This document shows positions 62,990 to 64,000 of a stretch of 64,000 nucleotides of DNA, in pieces. The DNA is from Nocardia goodfellowii (GTDB lineage Bacteria > Actinomycetota > Actinomycetes > Mycobacteriales > Mycobacteriaceae). The stretch is taken from contig NZ_JAGGMR010000001.1 in NCBI RefSeq assembly GCF_017875645.1, positions 2,542,001-2,606,000 of the forward strand, in the 5' to 3' direction. The notes under the pieces were generated by a model. The model made no database searches, was not told the origin of the DNA, and was given only the letters and a program-made list of their open reading frames with translations. The stretch's first letter is position 1, and each line of letters starts with the position of its first letter. Position numbers and translations under genes: made by a program.

Positions 62990-64000
62990 TTGAATCCGCG
63001 GTATTGGTTTCGCTGGTTGACCATGCAGGGCATGCTGCGTTTCGCGGTGCGTAAGCACGCGCGCGCCGGTGACCCGTTCGCGCGATTGCTCGGGGGCGCC
63101 GGGCGTCCCGCCGACCCGTTCGGACTCATCGACGGGTTGCGAGCGCAGGGCCGGGTGGTGCACACGCCGCTGGCGAAGGTCACCGTCGATCACGAATTGG
63201 CCCGGATCGTGGTGCGCGACAACCGCTTCGGCAAGGTGCCCGCGGGCAGCGTCGACAGCAAGGCGGCGGCGCTGATGGCACTGCTGGCCGATCGCCTGCC
63301 GCTGCCGGCGAACCCGGTCGAACCTCCGTCCATGCTGGTGATCGACCCGCCCGAGCACGCCAGGATGCGCCGTCCGGTCACCTCCGCGTTCACTCCGCGC
63401 GCCACCGCCCGGCTACGCGAGCGCGTGGAGTCGGTCACTACAGAATTGCTCGACGCGTTCCCCGCCGAGGGTTCGGCCGACCTGATCGAAGCGTTCGCCG
63501 CGCAGGTACCGAGCGCGATCATCACCGACATCCTCGGCTTTCCGCAGCAGGACCGCGCGATGTTCCTGGAGTGGGGCGGTCACATCGCGCCGCTGTTCGA
63601 CATCGGCCTGGACTGGCCGCGTTTCCGCCGCGCCTTCGCCTCCCAGGACCGGATGGACACCTACCTCGACGCGCATCTGGCACGGTTGCGCCGCGAACCG
63701 GGCGAAGACATCCTGTCCAGTCTCGTCACCTCGGGTGAACTCGACGACCGCGAACTCAAAGCCACCGCCGGATTGCTCATGGCGGCCGGTTTCGAGACGA
63801 CGGTGAACCTGATCGGCAATTGTGTAGTGCGTCTGCTGGAGAACCCCGGCCAGCTGGCGCGCCTGCGCGCCGAGCCCGGCCTGTGGCCCAACGCGATCGA
63901 GGAATCCCTGCGGCTGGACGCACCGGTCCAGAACACCGCCCGCCTCGCTCTGGTACCGCTCGAACTCGGCGGTGTCGCATTGCGCGAAAACACCCTCGTC
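62990..64000 (+). CDS. Cytochrome P450, CYP140-like (3' end cut by window)
   Basis: 337 codons of a bacterial P450 monooxygenase from TTG 62990, preceded by GAGGGGGG at six to seven bases; ATG 63023 is an alternative. The N-terminal segment is RYWFRWLTMQGMLRFAVRKH. The I-helix oxygen-activation motif is MAAGFETTVNLIGN and the K-helix ExxR is AIEESLRLD. The haem-cysteine loop lies beyond position 64000. The segment APLFDIGLDWPRFRRAFASQ and the GLWPNAIEESLR region closely resemble M. tuberculosis CYP140 (Rv1880c), whose substrate is not known. No ferredoxin gene is within the window. Confidence 0.93.
   Translation, partial: MNPRYWFRWLTMQGMLRFAVRKHARAGDPFARLLGGAGRPADPFGLIDGLRAQGRVVHTPLAKVTVDHELARIVVRDNRFGKVPAGSVDSKAAALMALLADRLPLPANPVEPPSMLVIDPPEHARMRRPVTSAFTPRATARLRERVESVTTELLDAFPAEGSADLIEAFAAQVPSAIITDILGFPQQDRAMFLEWGGHIAPLFDIGLDWPRFRRAFASQDRMDTYLDAHLARLRREPGEDILSSLVTSGELDDRELKATAGLLMAAGFETTVNLIGNCVVRLLENPGQLARLRAEPGLWPNAIEESLRLDAPVQNTARLALVPLELGGVALRENTLV

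Overview
The window is a single contiguous chromosomal stretch of a high-GC actinobacterium of the mycolic-acid group, most likely Nocardia or a close relative. The signs are a multifunctional 2-oxoglutarate decarboxylase (Kgd) with its own acyltransferase domain, a PtpB-type phosphatase, an EspG/PPE-like type VII secretion cassette, an Rv3406-like alkyl sulfatase, a CYP140-like P450, many GTG/TTG starts and several leaderless-looking promoters. I see no tRNA, rRNA, insertion sequence, prophage or CRISPR array. The gene density and even base composition argue for core and lineage-specific chromosome, not an island.

Layout. 1-6.2 kb: kgd (cut by the left edge) and a three-gene ABC/membrane operon. 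6.4-14.4 kb: single metabolic genes (thiol S-transferase, enoyl-CoA hydratase, a truncated AMP ligase, ptpB, a PLP aldolase/deaminase, a phosphoribosyltransferase, a nitrilase). 14.5-19.8 kb: a DEAD-box helicase and a 1123-residue RecB-like nuclease/helicase homologue whose active sites look ruined. 19.8-25.3 kb: membrane proteins, a GlxA-type regulator and a four-gene operon of hydrolase, small ESX substrate, PPE-like protein and EspG. 25.4-28.4 kb: a secreted beta-propeller, a lytic transglycosylase and an Rpn nuclease followed by a tandem copy of its own C-terminal domain. 28.4-40.3 kb: a WYL regulator divergent from an epoxide hydrolase across a near-perfect operator palindrome, then FadE pair, lipoprotein, HMG-CoA lyase-like and CoA-transferase genes, an alkyl-sulfatase and endonuclease IV.

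40.4-50.4 kb holds three Ser/Thr kinase genes with collinear kinase domains (same lysine and catalytic aspartate positions) but three different C-terminal parts: a proline-rich repeat tail, a membrane-anchored sensor, and an ADP-ribosylglycohydrolase. A glutathione-peroxidase gene and a MacB/FtsX-type ABC exporter lie between them.

50.8-61.7 kb is the most unusual block. Four translationally coupled genes on the minus strand encode a SWIM-associated/DUF5691 fusion, a MoxR ATPase, a DUF5682 protein and a vWA protein. A divergent plus-strand pair encodes an SMC/Rad50-like zinc-hook ATPase and a small basic helical partner. The window ends with a 32-codon ORF, a stand-alone clpP, a YchJ-like SEC-C protein and the start of a cytochrome P450 (cut by the right edge). 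Two tiny ORFs with strong ribosome-binding sites (50579 and 61780) are included.
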